A stretch of 64,000 bases of DNA. Source: Pyronema omphalodes (Eukaryota > Ascomycota > Pezizomycetes > Pezizales > Pyronemataceae). Positions 46,702-59,747 of the stretch are shown piece after piece (position 1 is the first letter of the stretch; the number at the start of each line of letters is the position of its first letter). A program made the translations under genes and the position numbers. Where the stretch lies: the NCBI GenBank assembly GCA_024516155.1, contig JAJJXM010000010.1, positions 930,001 through 994,000 on the forward strand, read 5' to 3'. The notes below the pieces were generated by a model, which did not search any database, was not told the DNA's origin, and saw nothing but the letters and a program-made list of their open reading frames with translations.

Positions 46702-46715
46702 TAGTTGGGGCGGGG
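46702..46715 (+). repeat. Right target-site duplication of the SINE
   Basis: Same 14 bases as 46342-46355, directly after the AAAT tail. Confidence 0.85.
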
Positions 46716-47704
46716 GGTAGGGGGGGGGGGGGGGGTTAGACAAGACTGCAAGGATGAAAGGAAAAAAGACCAAACATCCATTTCTCCATTTGTCCATTTG
46801 TCCAGACTTGCAGTTTCCAGTCTCCAGTCTTCAGTCTTCTGTCTCCAGTCTTCGGACCCTAGTGTCTAGGGTCTGGGGTCTTTGGACTCTGGAGCCATAC
46901 TCGGGGTTTTCACATGCCGATTATCATGTGGTTTTTCTGATACCGAGGCCGAAGAAGAAGCCGCAGCAGAAGAAGCCGCAGCAGAAGCCGCGTTTTCGAT
47001 ATGTACGATGGATCGTGGAAGTTCCGAACGAATAGGAGCACCGGGAGCACCGGGAACACTGGTAGGAGAAGCAAAAAGAAAAAAAAAAAAAGCGTTGAAA
47101 ATATTTATGGCATAACGTTGGAAAAAAAAAGAGCAGAAATTTTTTTATACACGAGTATGGTGTGTATGCTGCCGCATATGTACCTCAACATACTGAAGAA
47201 ATCGGAGTCCCCGGAGTTTTCGGAGTTTTGAATACCGAGAACTTAGATGACTGAAGTTGGAATTTTCAAGCAGTGGACAACAACTCGTGTCGTTACAGTC
47301 GACTGTACATACTCAGATGCCAAAGGATAGGAAAATTGAGAATCGAAAATTTAAAAATCGAAAATGCATCCATACCATGCCAAACCATACCGCAAAATAC
47401 CGTACCGCAACGTACCGTAACTGTCAACCTACACACAGTGGCCATACCACTCCGTACCATGCCACGCCACGGTACGAAGTTACGAAGTTACGAAGTTGCA
47501 AACCACAACTAGTATGGTATCGTCCATGAAAAGAAAATTGAGAAATCATCAGTCTCATCAGTCCCATCGTATGGTGGCACAGCCGTAACAGCATCGCCAC
47601 AGCAAAAAAAAAAAAAAAAAAAAAAATCGAAATTTGCAGGATGATCTGCGATCTTGGGATGTGACGTAGACTTCTGTGGCTGCGTATGTAGACTAGATCG
47701 GAAT

Positions 47705-47775
47705 GAGATTGGACTGGATTGGACTGGATTGGACTGGATTAGATGGAATTGGATTGGATTGAATTGGATTAGTCT
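47705..47775. repeat. 10-bp GGATTGGACT-type repeat
   Basis: Seven imperfect units with drift toward GGATTGAATT. Confidence 0.85.
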
Positions 47776-49263
47776 GGAAGGGGTTAGTGATGGTTTATGC
47801 TTAGCTTTACAGGGCACAGGCAAAGGCAAAGGCAAAGGCGAAGGCGAAAGGAGAAGAAGAAAGGTGAAGGGATGATTGACGATTGAAGATTGACGATTCA
47901 GAGCCCGGAAATCTGAAGATTTGCCATGCTTAATGCCATGCTTAATGCTTAAGCCGTCGTGGTAATTGCTAGGATAAAGGATATCTCTTCTGATATTACT
48001 CCTGTGCATAGCGAGTGATACTTTCCTATAGTAAAATGTCTCAGCCTCTCACTCACAGACTCCTGGAGCTTAAGTCTGTACATACAACATAAATGAAGGG
48101 GTATGATGTAGCTCCATAGCACCATAGCACCATAGCTCCACAGCTCCAAGCATCATAGCTCCATCGCGTGAGTTATTTCTTACGCCTGAACGTCCAAGCA
48201 CCATCCCTAATCTACATATCAAGATTAGATAGGAGCTCAATATGTAGCTCAATAGCTCGAGGGTTTTTGTTGATATGGATAGCTGTGATAAGGTAATTAA
48301 TCGCGCCTTTGACACGAGTACGAGTAGTAATTGAGGCTATGTAGAGGCTAGAGGCTATGATGGCTATGGAATCTGGATAGTAACGGTTATAGTGGTTACT
48401 AGGTCAGGTCATAGGGCTGTCTCAGCTCGGGGAAATGGTAGGTGACCAAATCCGCCTTTTTTTTCTTGCACACTATGCTATGAGTTACGTGTTGATGAAG
48501 GGGCGGTGTTCGTGTTGGAGGAGCTTGTTGATGTTGATGTTGAATTGAACCAAGTAGCGGACAATGGCGGGCTCGGCACTTGTCCGCAGCATGCGGTGCT
48601 CATCAGGTCCAGCGGGTGAATATCCAACGGGTAGCTCATCGGGATTGGAATTCGAATCAAAAGTCATCGGGGTCAGGCTCGGAATCATCGGGGTGGCATC
48701 CAGATATCCAGCTAATAACCTAGCTACTGCATGCTGCTAGCTGTGGTGCGCTACATAGCTCTTCAACCACAAGATCACGCGACCTGGAAATGTCAACCAG
48801 CTTGTTGTTGCTGTCTCGGAAGCTTGAAGCTTGGAGGTTGAAGGAGCTGGAGCTGGAGCTGGAATGGCAAGCTTGGGGTGGCAAACTTAGGATGGAGGTC
48901 TTGCTTGTTTTGCTTGTTTTGCTTGCTTTGCTAGTTAAAGAGGCTGGGCTGGGTGGGCTGGCCGCCGGACTTTCAAGAATCAAGACACCAAATTCAAGCT
49001 TGGCAACAACACCTCTAAGTTCTGATTCTGAAACCCTCACGTGTGAGTATTCTGTATACATAGACTCGGTGATGATATCGGTTTGGGATTTTGATAGATG
49101 CATATGTTGGGGTGTTAAGGTGTTGAGATGTTGAACTTGGGGGTTTATTCCTGTCTCCGGGTGTACTAGTAGAGTGTAGATTTCGAAGGAAATAATGCAT
49201 CGGAGGTAGTGAGGGATCGAGGTATTGAGGTATTGAGGAATTGAGGAATTGGGATGTTGGGCT

Positions 49264-49537
49264 ATTGGGATATTGGGATATTGGGATATTGGGATATTGG
49301 GATATTGGGATATTGGGATATTGGGATATTGGGATATTGGGATATTGGGATATTGGGATATTGGGATATTGGGATATTGGGATATTGGGATATTGGGATA
49401 TTGGGATATTGGGATATTGGGATATTGGGATATTGGGATATTGGGATATTGGGATATTGGGATATTGGGATATTGGGATATTGGGATATTGGGATATTGG
49501 GATATTGGGATATTGGGATATTGGGATATTGGGATAT
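49264..49537. repeat. 8-bp minisatellite ATTGGGAT, about 34 copies
   Basis: Perfect throughout. It yields open frames in all plus-strand frames (IGILGYWD) and on the minus strand (IPISQYPN), including one of 295 codons; none has other gene support. Confidence 0.97.
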
Positions 49538-50178
49538 CAGTATTGACATGTTGACATGTTAACATGAACTTTACTCCAGCTTCCAATTTCCAGAGTATGG
49601 TCACCATACCTGCAGCTTTCTTTCAATATACACACATAGCTTATCGTAGACCTACATATCACGTACCTAACATACACATCACACATCTGCAAACATATTC
49701 ACACATCGAGCTTCGAGATTTGAATCTCCAACCCTGAGACCCTTACATAAATACGCGATCTTTAACTCCCACCCCCTAAATCCCAAATTCCAATATTGAT
49801 ATTAAAATCCCAGTCCAACTACCGATAACTAATAACCAATCTATCTTATCCGGGCCTTGAAAATATCTCAGCGTCAACAGATATGAAAACAAGAGCTCTG
49901 ACCCCTCGATGCCGAAGGAGCAAACGAACAGTATCCACTGTGGTCTGAGCTTCGATGAGCTTCAGTGGTGGTCAGGGCTTCGGTGGTGGGATGGGCTGGG
50001 CTTCGGGAATCGGGACGGATTAAGTTGTTGGGTTGTTGGGCTATTGGGCTATTGGGCTGGCCGAGGGTTTGATGAAGATGGGATATTTGAGCAGATATAT
50101 TATGGGGATTCTAGCTGTTGAGAACTTAGGTATGTATGAAGATTCTGGGTTCCGGGGGGGTTTTTTTTGTTGGATATT

Positions 50179-50213
50179 GAGTGCTGAGTGCTGAGTGCTG
50201 AGTGCTGAGTGCT
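50179..50213. repeat. 7-bp repeat GAGTGCT, 5 copies
   Basis: Exact short array. It is followed by TGGATACTGGATAC-type repeats to about 50250. Confidence 0.9.
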
Positions 50214-51601
50214 GAGGTACGGATGTTGGATACTGGATACTGGATACTGGGTATTTGAATACTGACCCCCACCGAGCGTTGGATGTTGGATGTTGACTAC
50301 GGATGTTGACTACGGATATTAAAACCGCAGTACCAAATACATAAGACAGACATATCCAGTAACATCGACCATCCTATTCTAACCATTGGCTATCCAACCT
50401 CAGTATCCAACAGTTAACCATGTTGAATATATTATATTTTATGTTGGGTTTATTTTTATGTTGACGGCCCATCAACCCTTCAACCCTTTACATCCCGCCC
50501 GCTGAATCAATCAAATCAATCAAATCAATAATCAACCCATCAGCCAATAAACACATATCACTCCCCACCCATCAACATCAACACACCAACCAGTATCTAG
50601 TATGTATACTGAATCTTCAAGCTTTATAGTTGTGGTAGGGGGGTGATGTTATATCAGCAGTTATGGTGTTAAAATATGGAGGTATTGAAGTATTAAGACC
50701 GAAGCCGCGACATCACGCGACATCACGCCAACAGCTAAATGACTTCATCAACGTCTACAAGCACGGGATTAGGACCATATTATCAACCGGTACAAAAGTA
50801 ATCCACCATGCTTAGAGCTCGCGTGAGTACCGGGGTTTGATTACAGTAGCTACATAACACGAGTACCTCGAGGAAAATAAAAGTACTTATCGTGAAGGCT
50901 CTGTTGGTTCATAAAATCCCCCACCCCACCCCCCACTGGATTTCACTATGGTTTCACTATGGTTTCTCTATTTTCTCACGACGAGACTGAGGGATTAATT
51001 TTCTCCAAGGTTTCTCCCGATTTATCAATTTTCTCTATTTTCTCACACGAAAAACCGAATGATGTAGCAGTGGATGAAAATAAAACTATAATTTCTCGCA
51101 ACCTCAAAATCCAAAAAAAAAAAAAAAAAAAAAAAATCCGAAGAGAATAAATCATCATGAATCATTAATCCAATCCAATCCCGTTCCATTCCATTTTTGC
51201 TTGATATTTTGTTTTGCCCAAGTCCCAAGAAACCCTCCTTTCTCCCCGGCCATAAACGCTAACGAAAACAAAACCACAGCATCAAAAAAAGAAAAAAAAA
51301 ATTGAATAAAAATGAATAAAGAACCAGAAATTGAGAATTGAGAATTGCAAAGATAAAACTTTCTGTGACAATATTCCATAAAGTTCCATCTTCCAGGCTC
51401 GGCTGATAATCCTATCCTATATGTTTGATACTCAACATATCTGCTTGCCCCATAAAATGCGGGTACAAAATTCCATTTTCATCTCATGCCCCCCCACCCC
51501 CCGCTCCCTTCCCCCCTCCACATCTCATTAAATCTCCCTCTCCATATTTTGAACCCCCCTCCTATAATTTTCAACAGCAAACCAGTTTTTTGTGTTTTAT
51601 T

Positions 51602-53542
51602 TTACCATCCCTCCCTACTAAACGGCCCCGGATCACCTCTCCGTCTAGCCAACCGTTCCCGTTCCATCAACCTCTCAATCTCCTGCACCGCCCTTTCTCT
51701 TTCCTCCATTCTCTCCCGTCTCAATCTTCGTCTCGTTGCCATCTCCCGTTGTCCCAAAGCCCTGTCAGGCCCTGTCACTGGCCATCGCTCGAACCTGCGG
51801 CCTAGCGGTCGGTCTGCTGAAGTCTCTTGCTGTGATGATGTTGAGGTTGATGTTTCAGATTGATTTGGTTGGGTCTCGTCGGGTCCTTCATGGCGTCGGG
51901 TGATAGCGAAAATACTGTAGTCTGTGGTCGGAGGGGCGGTGGTGGTGGTGGGTGTGGCCCAGGCTCTGTATTCCACAGCGCTTCTAGTTGCGGGTGAGGC
52001 TCTATTGCCTGTGTTTCCGGCATTTGCTGTGTTGCTCGCAGTCGCTCCCGATGCAGCCGGTGCAGTTGATGCATTGGTTGAACCGGTTGCGCTGGTGGCA
52101 CTCGCTCCACCCGCCCCCGAGCTTGAAGGAGTTCCTAAACTCGCCAAACCGCCCTCTCTGCGCCAAATCGGCACCAGCGGCAACAAAGCCGCTCCAGAGC
52201 CTTGAACAGAAGCAAGAGCCGCCAGAGATCCAAGGGTTGCAAGCGAGTTACGTGATGCGGCAGATGCCAAAGAGGAGGAGAATTGAGGTGGAGGTGGAAT
52301 GGAACTCAAGGATGATAATTGTGGCAGTTGGAGGGAGCGGGTTATGCGATCACCCTGTTCGTTTCGTCCAGTTTCGTTACGGCGGCGTTCATGTTCTCTT
52401 TGATAAGCGGCGAGTATAGCCGCGGATGACAGTCCTGTGTTTCCAGGTGCTGTCCCTGTGTTCCCCGTTCCAGGCTCACGTGAGAACATCGACTCTCTTC
52501 TTCTCGTAGATCCTGACTCGTCCTCGTCACCCAGCCCTCTCAAAATTGACACTGGCAATTCCCCAGCCCTTGCAAAATGCGATAAAAGTATATCAGTCGA
52601 ACTCATCTCTGTGCGATTCCGTTCATTGCGTAATGCTTCATTTCTGGCAGCACGTTGCGCATCGGTAAGTCGGTTTTCTTCCAGTTCGGTACGGTATGCG
52701 AGGAGATCTTGACGGAACAAAAGACCGGGGAGGGCGAGACTAGAGGTGGGGTTGGTGGTGGTAGTGGGTCCGGAGGATTCGTTGCGCTGGTTCGGGTTCG
52801 GCTCACTTTGTTCACCGTTGCGCTCGTTGCGCTGAGCTTCCAAGGCCGCGCGCCGTCGAATATGTTCCTGGATCGCAGTGCCGAGTCCGAATAAGGTCGC
52901 GTCTTCGTCGTCCCAGAAATCGCAGAGTCCAAGTTCTTCGTCGGTCAAGGGGAGTTCGGAATCGGAGCTATCGGCGCTGTTGGAAAGGGAAATGTCAGCG
53001 ATTGTCCAATTGTAATTCTAACTACGCGTCGAGTGCTTGAAATTATCCGCGATTGACAGCGTCCGTAAGCTGGATCCCAAACCCAAGATTGTCAAGTCCA
53101 TTGGATTCGCGAGTCCAAACTGATACGTGAACCCGGTAGGGTACACATAATTGACGCTCGATAAATCCGCGACTCGAAACACGCAATGAAACCAAATCAT
53201 TCGGAGGAATTCAACATACCTATCCCCCCGATCCCTTCCTTCCGTAGCAGCACCTCCCTGGCCCTCAATTTCAGCCCCATTTCTCGTGTTCAACAACTGA
53301 GTCAAAAGTCCTCTCCTTTGTTGCCCTGAGTGAATCCCATGCAAGAGCTCATAAAGACCAACATTATGTCTCTGAAGCGCTCTTCTTCTTACGCCGGCTC
53401 TTTGAGCTAGCGAACCAGAGGCGCGGGAAGAAGCAGAGGAGGAGGAGCTTGAAGATGAAGATGAGGAATTGGAACTAGAATTGGGACCTACTGCCGAGTG
53501 TTTTGCAGCTTTCTGTTTAGGTTGATAGAGGGGAATACCCAT
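51602..53542 (-). CDS. Uncharacterised Ser/Arg-rich protein
   Basis: Two exons (53542-53220 and 52976-51602) with a 243-nt intron, 565 aa. The intron has GTATGT and CAACAG ends, and the frame is restored exactly. I do not recognise the family. The N-terminus MGIPLYQPK is followed by a poly-Ser tract. Next comes an RRALQRHNVGLYELLHGIHS segment. Exon 2 begins with acidic residues (DSSDSELPLTDEELG, CDFWDDEDATLFG) and a helical EHIRRRAALEAQRNERNG, then Arg/Asn-rich linkers, an Ala/Gly/Thr-rich middle and a basic Glu/Arg coiled-coil-like C-terminus (RRRLRRERMEERERAVQEIE). It is probably a nuclear or scaffold-type protein; this is a guess from composition. The reading frame is long and non-repetitive, so it is likely real. 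Confidence 0.7.
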
Positions 53543-54287
53543 TGTTGGTTCCTAGGATCTTTTTTCTTTTCTTTGGGGTTCTGGTTCTCTTTCTTATGTT
53601 CGTGTATTTTGCGACTCCCGACTTGGTTCGGTCGCGGGAAAGAAGTACAGAAAGTGACGACGATGGATTGGATCAGACGGAACGAACGCGGGTTGTTGGT
53701 GTTGCTTGCTAGGTAGTTTGTGGTTCGGGGGCTAGATGGGAGAGCTAGGGAAGGGGCGCAGCCGCAGATGCGAGGTGGGTTTGGACCGGGTTATCGTGGT
53801 TCGTTAGGCGCTGGCGATGGCCGGGTGTGTGTGGATGACCGAGAGAAACGAAAAGCTGGGGTGGCAAGGGGATCTTATCAGATTCCTACTTGATTTGGCT
53901 AGGATAAGCGCGGGATGGATCTGCTTACTTTGCACTTCGCCTGATGAAGGCTATCAACGGATATTCATTTACAAGCACTTTGTTCTGAAAAATTCTTCAC
54001 AGGATGTCACCAAGTCTTCACAATTACAGTACAACAACTGAATGATAGATAAGATCTCATATGACAACAAATTGAACAAGTTCCTTTGTACTAGACAAGA
54101 ATCCCATACATTCTGGATAAAGCACTTTTTCCAAAATGCGACAATTGATCTCCAAATATCGATTACATTTTCCCCTAAGTTCACTCTTTTCGCTCCAAAC
54201 AAAGTCGCCAAACAACAGTAAAAACGATAAGTAGAGTATTGATATCATCCCGTCACTCATCTATTCATTACAGCGCTCCATCTATTT
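53543..54287. other. Spacer between the Ser/Arg-rich gene and HEM1
   Basis: It contains the promoter of the upstream-lying minus-strand gene and the HEM1 3' region. No gene is seen. Confidence 0.55.
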
Positions 54288-56329
54288 TTAAGCAACAACA
54301 CCAGAAGCAACACCCATCTCCTTCTCCAAGATGGTGTTCTCAACATTACGGCCAGTCTTCATGACGACATCTCCAGCCTTCTTGACAGATCCACCAGCAA
54401 GCTGCTCAGGAGTCCAAATAGGCTCAGGCTTAGCCTCGGGGGCACCAACACCGCAAAGACCACCCTCCAAAGCCCAGTCCGAAGTTCTCTTCAATCCAAG
54501 AGTAGTCCAAACATCCTCCAAGGCAGTGTAGAGCTGCTCTCTGAAGGGTCTGGTGTGTCCTGGGGTAGGGGTGATACGAAGGCGCTCCTGTCCCTTGGGC
54601 ACGGTGGGGTAGTTGATAGCCTGGACATAAATTCCGTGGTCCTCCAAAAGCATGTCGGATGCCTTTCTTGCGAGCTCGGCGTTACCAACCAAGACGGGGA
54701 CGATGTGTGAGGGGTTGGGAATAACGGGGAAATCACGCTTTTCCAAGGCAGCCTTGACGATGGCGACGTGCTCCTGCTGCTTGATACGGTCGGCGGAGTT
54801 GGCGTACTGGTACTCAATAGCGGCGGTAGCTCCGGCCATAGTGGCAGGAGGAAGGGAGGTAGTGAAGATGAATCCGGGTGCTAGAGAACGGATGGTGTCG
54901 ACGAATCTAGCGGATCCAGCAATGTAACCTCCTACACATCCGTAGGCCTTTCCGAGAGTACCGGTGATAATGTCGATACGGTCCATGATGGTTCCCTTGG
55001 GCTTTCCAGCGGCGTGAGCCTCCCAGTCAAGGTGCTCTGCGACTCCGGCTCCGTGGGGTCCGTACATTCCGACGGCGTGTACCTCATCCAAAAATGTAAG
55101 GGCTCCATACTTCTCCGCCAAATCCTGGATCTCCTCAATGGGGCCAATGGAACCACACATGGAGTATACTGATTCGAAAGCGATAATCTTAGGGACGTGT
55201 AGCGGTAGGGAAGCAAGCTTGGCCTCCAAATCCGCAACGTCGTTGTGCTTAAACACCATCTTCTTGGCTCCGGAATGTCTAATACCCTGAATCATGGATG
55301 AGTGGTTCAAAGAGTCGGACAAAAAGACACAATCGGGCATCTTAGATCCTAGTGTTGCAAGGGTGGCGTCGTTGGCAACGAAACATGATGAGAAAACCAA
55401 AGCGGCTTCCTTGGAGTGGAGCTTTGCTAATGAGGCCTCCAACTCGATCGCGTGCTTGTTGTGACCTGAGATGTTACGAGTTCCTCCGGCTCCGGCTCCA
55501 TACATATCGAGAGTTTCATGCATGGCCTTCAAGACCTCAGGGTTGCGACCCATACCCAACTGCAAACTTTGTTAGTACTTCCGTCTTAGTCATTAAACAG
55601 CCAACCACCAGGGCCAACATACATAGTCGTTACTGCACCATGCGGTCACCAACTTATCGGGGGTGTCGAGATGTGCCTGGGGAAAGTCCTTCGCAAGACG
55701 GTTGATATTGTTGAAGTATCTGTAAGACTTATCCGCATGCTTCTTGTCGATTTCACTCTGGTAGAATGCCTCGTAATCGAACTTGGCGGTACACTGTTCC
55801 TTCTCGAAGACCTTGCTGGGACGAGTGACGCGGGCACCGTTTGCGGGTGTCAACTTTCCAGCAAGCTTAGCGGCGTGCATGGCAGCCTGTCCATGAGGGC
55901 AAACTACTCCACCGTTAGTACTCAACCCACCCTTAAACCATTCTGAACAAAAGAAAACAACATACCAGGCTTGTCAGGGTTGGCGGAATCAAACACGCCG
56001 ACCTTTCTGTGAATGTCCTCGAGGTCTGCAGCCTGAGCGTGAGCAGACTTGGAAGTGTTGAAGTTAACAGCCTTGCTGGGAACAACGATGTTTCTCTTCT
56101 GAATAGCCGAGACAGGAGCAGCGCGTCTTCCAAATGAAGCGGAACGAACGCTCTGCACTGCCAATGCCTTAGACATGACAGGGCAACGTTTTGCAACAAT
56201 CTGTAAGTTCGACATGGTTCCACCGCCAGCGGAAGGAGAGGACGAAGTCGAAAGGGCTCGTAGGGTGCTCGGAGCGGTCTTCTTAAGGAATGGACAGAGG
56301 CTGCGCGACTGCTTGAGGAGGGGTTCCAT
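54288..56329 (-). CDS. HEM1: 5-aminolevulinate synthase, mitochondrial
   Basis: Three exons on the minus strand (56329-55966, 55903-55623, 55559-54288), 638 aa. It condenses glycine and succinyl-CoA to 5-aminolevulinate with PLP, the first step of heme synthesis, in the mitochondrial matrix. The N-terminus is basic and Ser-rich, as for a mitochondrial presequence. It includes three Cys-Pro motifs (LCPFL at 12, RCPVM at 49, VCPHG at 123), which in animal ALAS1 act as heme-regulatory motifs. Catalytic core: [44 protein letters not shown] and the PLP lysine in TGTLGKAYG (about K419). The C-terminal [17 protein letters not shown] extension is typical of fungi. Branch sites TACTAAC are visible in both introns. 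High confidence. Confidence 0.96.
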
Positions 56330-59108
56330 TTTTGTGGAAGGGAGAGGTTTGGCTAGTTGGGTATTTCAAGGGACCTTGTTCGGTTGTTGATAAATTTCGT
56401 TTTGTGCGAGGTGTTCTCGGTGCTTCTCCGGTTGGCGAATTGGAGACTAAAGATTCTACCGTTACCTAGCGTGGAGATCCCGGCCGAGCCAAAGAGACTA
56501 AAGATAGAGAAGTGATGTCGGGACGCGGAGATGAAAGATCGCAGCAGCGGGGAGGTGGTGAAGTTGAAGGGAAGATGGATCTTTGATGGCGGATGGGAGA
56601 GAGAGGGCTGGGGGGGTAATTAATAGGCGAGATCGGGGGAGAATTTTCCAGACCTCGGGGCTGAATAGGGTTGTGGAGTAACACACAGACAGGCACAGTT
56701 TACGAAATCACGGGTGAGGTGCGGTGCAGTGCCGCGGGCCAGGACATGTGTCCCTCGATCTTATTCCCGGCTTGGTATACTTTGACAGTTTATCACATGG
56801 CGTATATTGAATTCAACGATTCACAACTACAGAATTCTTCTCTCTATTATCACCGGTCACTAATTCGGTTTTTCATGCTTCATCTCTGACGATAATTGAC
56901 ACTGCGAGCTCGACCGGCGATACCGACTCGTTTTCACGCACGGAGCCGGGAAACTTTTCGGCCACACAAGGAATTGCATTTGCCCTTACGTGATTGGAGC
57001 ATTTGTAAGATCCTGGTTAAAAATCGTGGGTTTTTTAGCCTGGACCGGTATGGCGGACCGGCAGGGTACAGGATGACGAAAACTGGTTTGCAAAGTTCTG
57101 TGGCACAAGACTCGGTTTAGCGTATGTGGCGTCAAGTAGGATATGTGGCGCTTAACGGAGATGAGGCGTTACAACATGGAAAATCACCCGGCTCTTCAAC
57201 GGCCTTCTCAACTTACCACGGCGTGTCCAGAAACAGGGATGGTAAACATCAATACATACCCTTTTTAATTCGATTAGTCAGCTTTTATCCACATGGAGCT
57301 ACGATAGCATGCCTTCAATGGTTTCAACTTTAGACGCTGCGCTGAGCGTACGGGAAGCTTCGGGATCATTGACAGGAAACAGGCTTAGTAAAACCACTCT
57401 TCAGACAAGACAAAGTTTGTCACTCGACTTCCTCCAGTCTATTTTTCGATGTTTCAAGCGGAGGGAAAAGAGCTTAGTATGGGGCTAAAAGACAAACAGT
57501 AAATCAAAAAGAAAGAATTATAATACACACAAAAACCCCTGAACCATACCAAAAGGAAAACCCCAACTATCAAATTATGCCCACCTTCAAAACCCAATCC
57601 CATTCTACCCCCCTTCACCTATACCCATACCGATAATTCCCATATACTCCTCCGACTTCTTATGACAGCATTCCTTACACATCCCCTGATCATATCCTCC
57701 GCATGAAAACTAGCCTTACACTCCATCTCGGGTTCATGTAGTAACCCAAATTCCATCATTACCAAACCCAATCAACTTCCAACCCCCATCACATCCGTTT
57801 CGTAACTTATTCGATAGGTTATTCCAGGATGAGAGATAACAGCAGCGGGGGGGTGGGGAGGGTATTAACTAACATAATCATAAACCCTAATATCTCTAGC
57901 CAAGAAAGAATATATTTGCGATATGTACATGTATTTTTAGATAGGTTTACTTTTAGCTATTAAACCAGTAGCGGTGCTCCGGTATATAATGAGTTTCAAT
58001 GCCCGACATGGCGCAGGGGTTGTACTGAGGTTACTCGGGTTTCTTGGGTTACTCGGGTTACTCGAATACAGTATTCACCGGTTATTCTTCGATATGGTAT
58101 CTCGACTCGGCACCAATAGGCTGTGCTCTATTAGCCTGCTAAATGGAAAACTGGAAAAGTGGTAGTAGATAATACATACCCACACACGGGCATTAAATCA
58201 TTTCTATCACTCGCCCCCCACCCTAGGACCATCGATCACATCATACGCCATCACTCACATCACCTCATAACCTTAAAAAACGCACAAATTTACAAATCCA
58301 TCAATCCAGAAACTGACACATTCACAACCACACCCATAAATAATTCATATATACCTCCCGTAATCATGAAACAATGGTACATATCCAAATCCAAATCCAT
58401 AGAATAAGCATTAAGCACGCTATTATATTTCATCTCGCTGTTTCTTCTCTCTGTTTATATCTTAGTTATAGGAGCATCCTGTACAACACAAAACTCATCC
58501 ACCCGTCCCTCCGCCCCTCCGCCCATCCCCCCTCCCCCCGCAAAGCACACAGTATTAATTACCACTTGCTCCTGAGTTTTAACACCGATACTGAAATCCA
58601 GCAAACTACTGGGCCTTATGTCATTTACAAATACAACACAACCTAACACCGCAATACTACAAGATTCACTTCACAAAATCCGACTAGTTCGAATCCGTAG
58701 CGCTACCACTTGTTTATCTCCATCATGGTCACCTAGCTTATAGGGCCTGTTTTTCCTTAGGGTTTACTTGAAGATTTACGGCGCTTTGCCTGGCGCTTCA
58801 ACTCAGGATTGGTGGTTACTCTGTCAAGGAAGAAAGAAGGGCATTTGCCATATGGTGGGTGGTAGATGGTGGTGTTAAGAGAATCCCCGCCTTCCTGTTC
58901 TACGAAATAGTCATGTTATGATTGCCATAACCTTTCAATCGTGGTTGGGAGGGAATGGAATAGAAAGGAAGGATTGGTATTATTATTGTTTTTGTTATTA
59001 TTATTGTTATTGATACAAGATTCTTGGTATGGAGATTAGATACAAAACCCAACCCAACTCAACTCAGAAAGAATAACATAGCAGACCTCCCAGCCCCACC
59101 ACCAGCAG

Positions 59109-59560
59109 AAAGCAAAAGCACAAATTGGATATCTGAGGCAACGGTACTTTTACTTCCCCGGCTAAAAGCGCAATCGATCATCAACCATACTCTCAATATC
59201 TCCATCCTTAGAATCCCCAGAATGGCAGAATCCCTGGACCTTGGAAATCCCTAGGCTCAAGACAGTATCGATCATCAACCATACTCTCAACCACACCACC
59301 GTCTCGTCCTGGTACTCCTCTTATCGGAAGTGGATTTGTTCCAAATCCCATCATCAGAAGAAAGCAAAAGCACAAATTGGATATCTGAGGCAACGGTACT
59401 CTTACTCTCCCGGCTAGTCTCTCCAATCTCTCCAACCTCTCCATCCTTAGAATCCCCGAAACCCCTGGTCCTTGGATCTTAGACTCAAGACGGCACCAAT
59501 CATCAACCATACTCTCAACCACACCACCGTCTCGTCCTGGTACTCCTCTTACCAGAAGCG
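59109..59560. repeat. Tandem duplication, ~230-250 bp, 2 copies
   Basis: The segment starting AAAGCAAAAGCACAAATTGG (59109) recurs at 59361, and the CCACACCACCGTCTCGTCCT segment at about 59290 recurs at 59518. Offsets are 252 and 228, so the copies differ by a 24-bp indel. Confidence 0.88.
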
Positions 59561-59747
59561 GATCTATTTTTCCCTCGGTAGGATCATGATCATATAAAGA
59601 GCAGCATGTTCCGTCGTCTTCAGTTTCCCTATTGCTGTTGGGATAAACTTTCAGACAGATGGTATAGAGAGTCGGGCTGCGGTGAAGGTGATCTGATGGA
59701 CTTTGTGAGAGATCAGGTTCTGGGGAAGATATCATGGCGGTTGAAGA

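Larger units (their letters stand above)
43668..51601. other. 7.9-kb gene desert
   Basis: No gene could be supported. It includes OLE1 promoter DNA (to about 44.2 kb), irregular repeated CAGTAAACCC/AGCAAAGC motifs at 45.1-45.5 kb, the SINE at 46356-46701, A-tracts at 47603-47626 and 51113-51137, GGATTGGACT repeats at 47705-47775, the 8-bp array at 49264-49537 and a 7-bp array at 50179-50213. Frames across these are repeat shadows. Confidence 0.65.

Noticed and set aside
48720..49607. 295-codon minus-strand frame
   Set aside because: The central part is the 8-bp array; the flanks show no domain and no conserved motif.
58680..58710. GTTCGAATCC B-box-like string
   Set aside because: No T stem, no A box at the proper distance.
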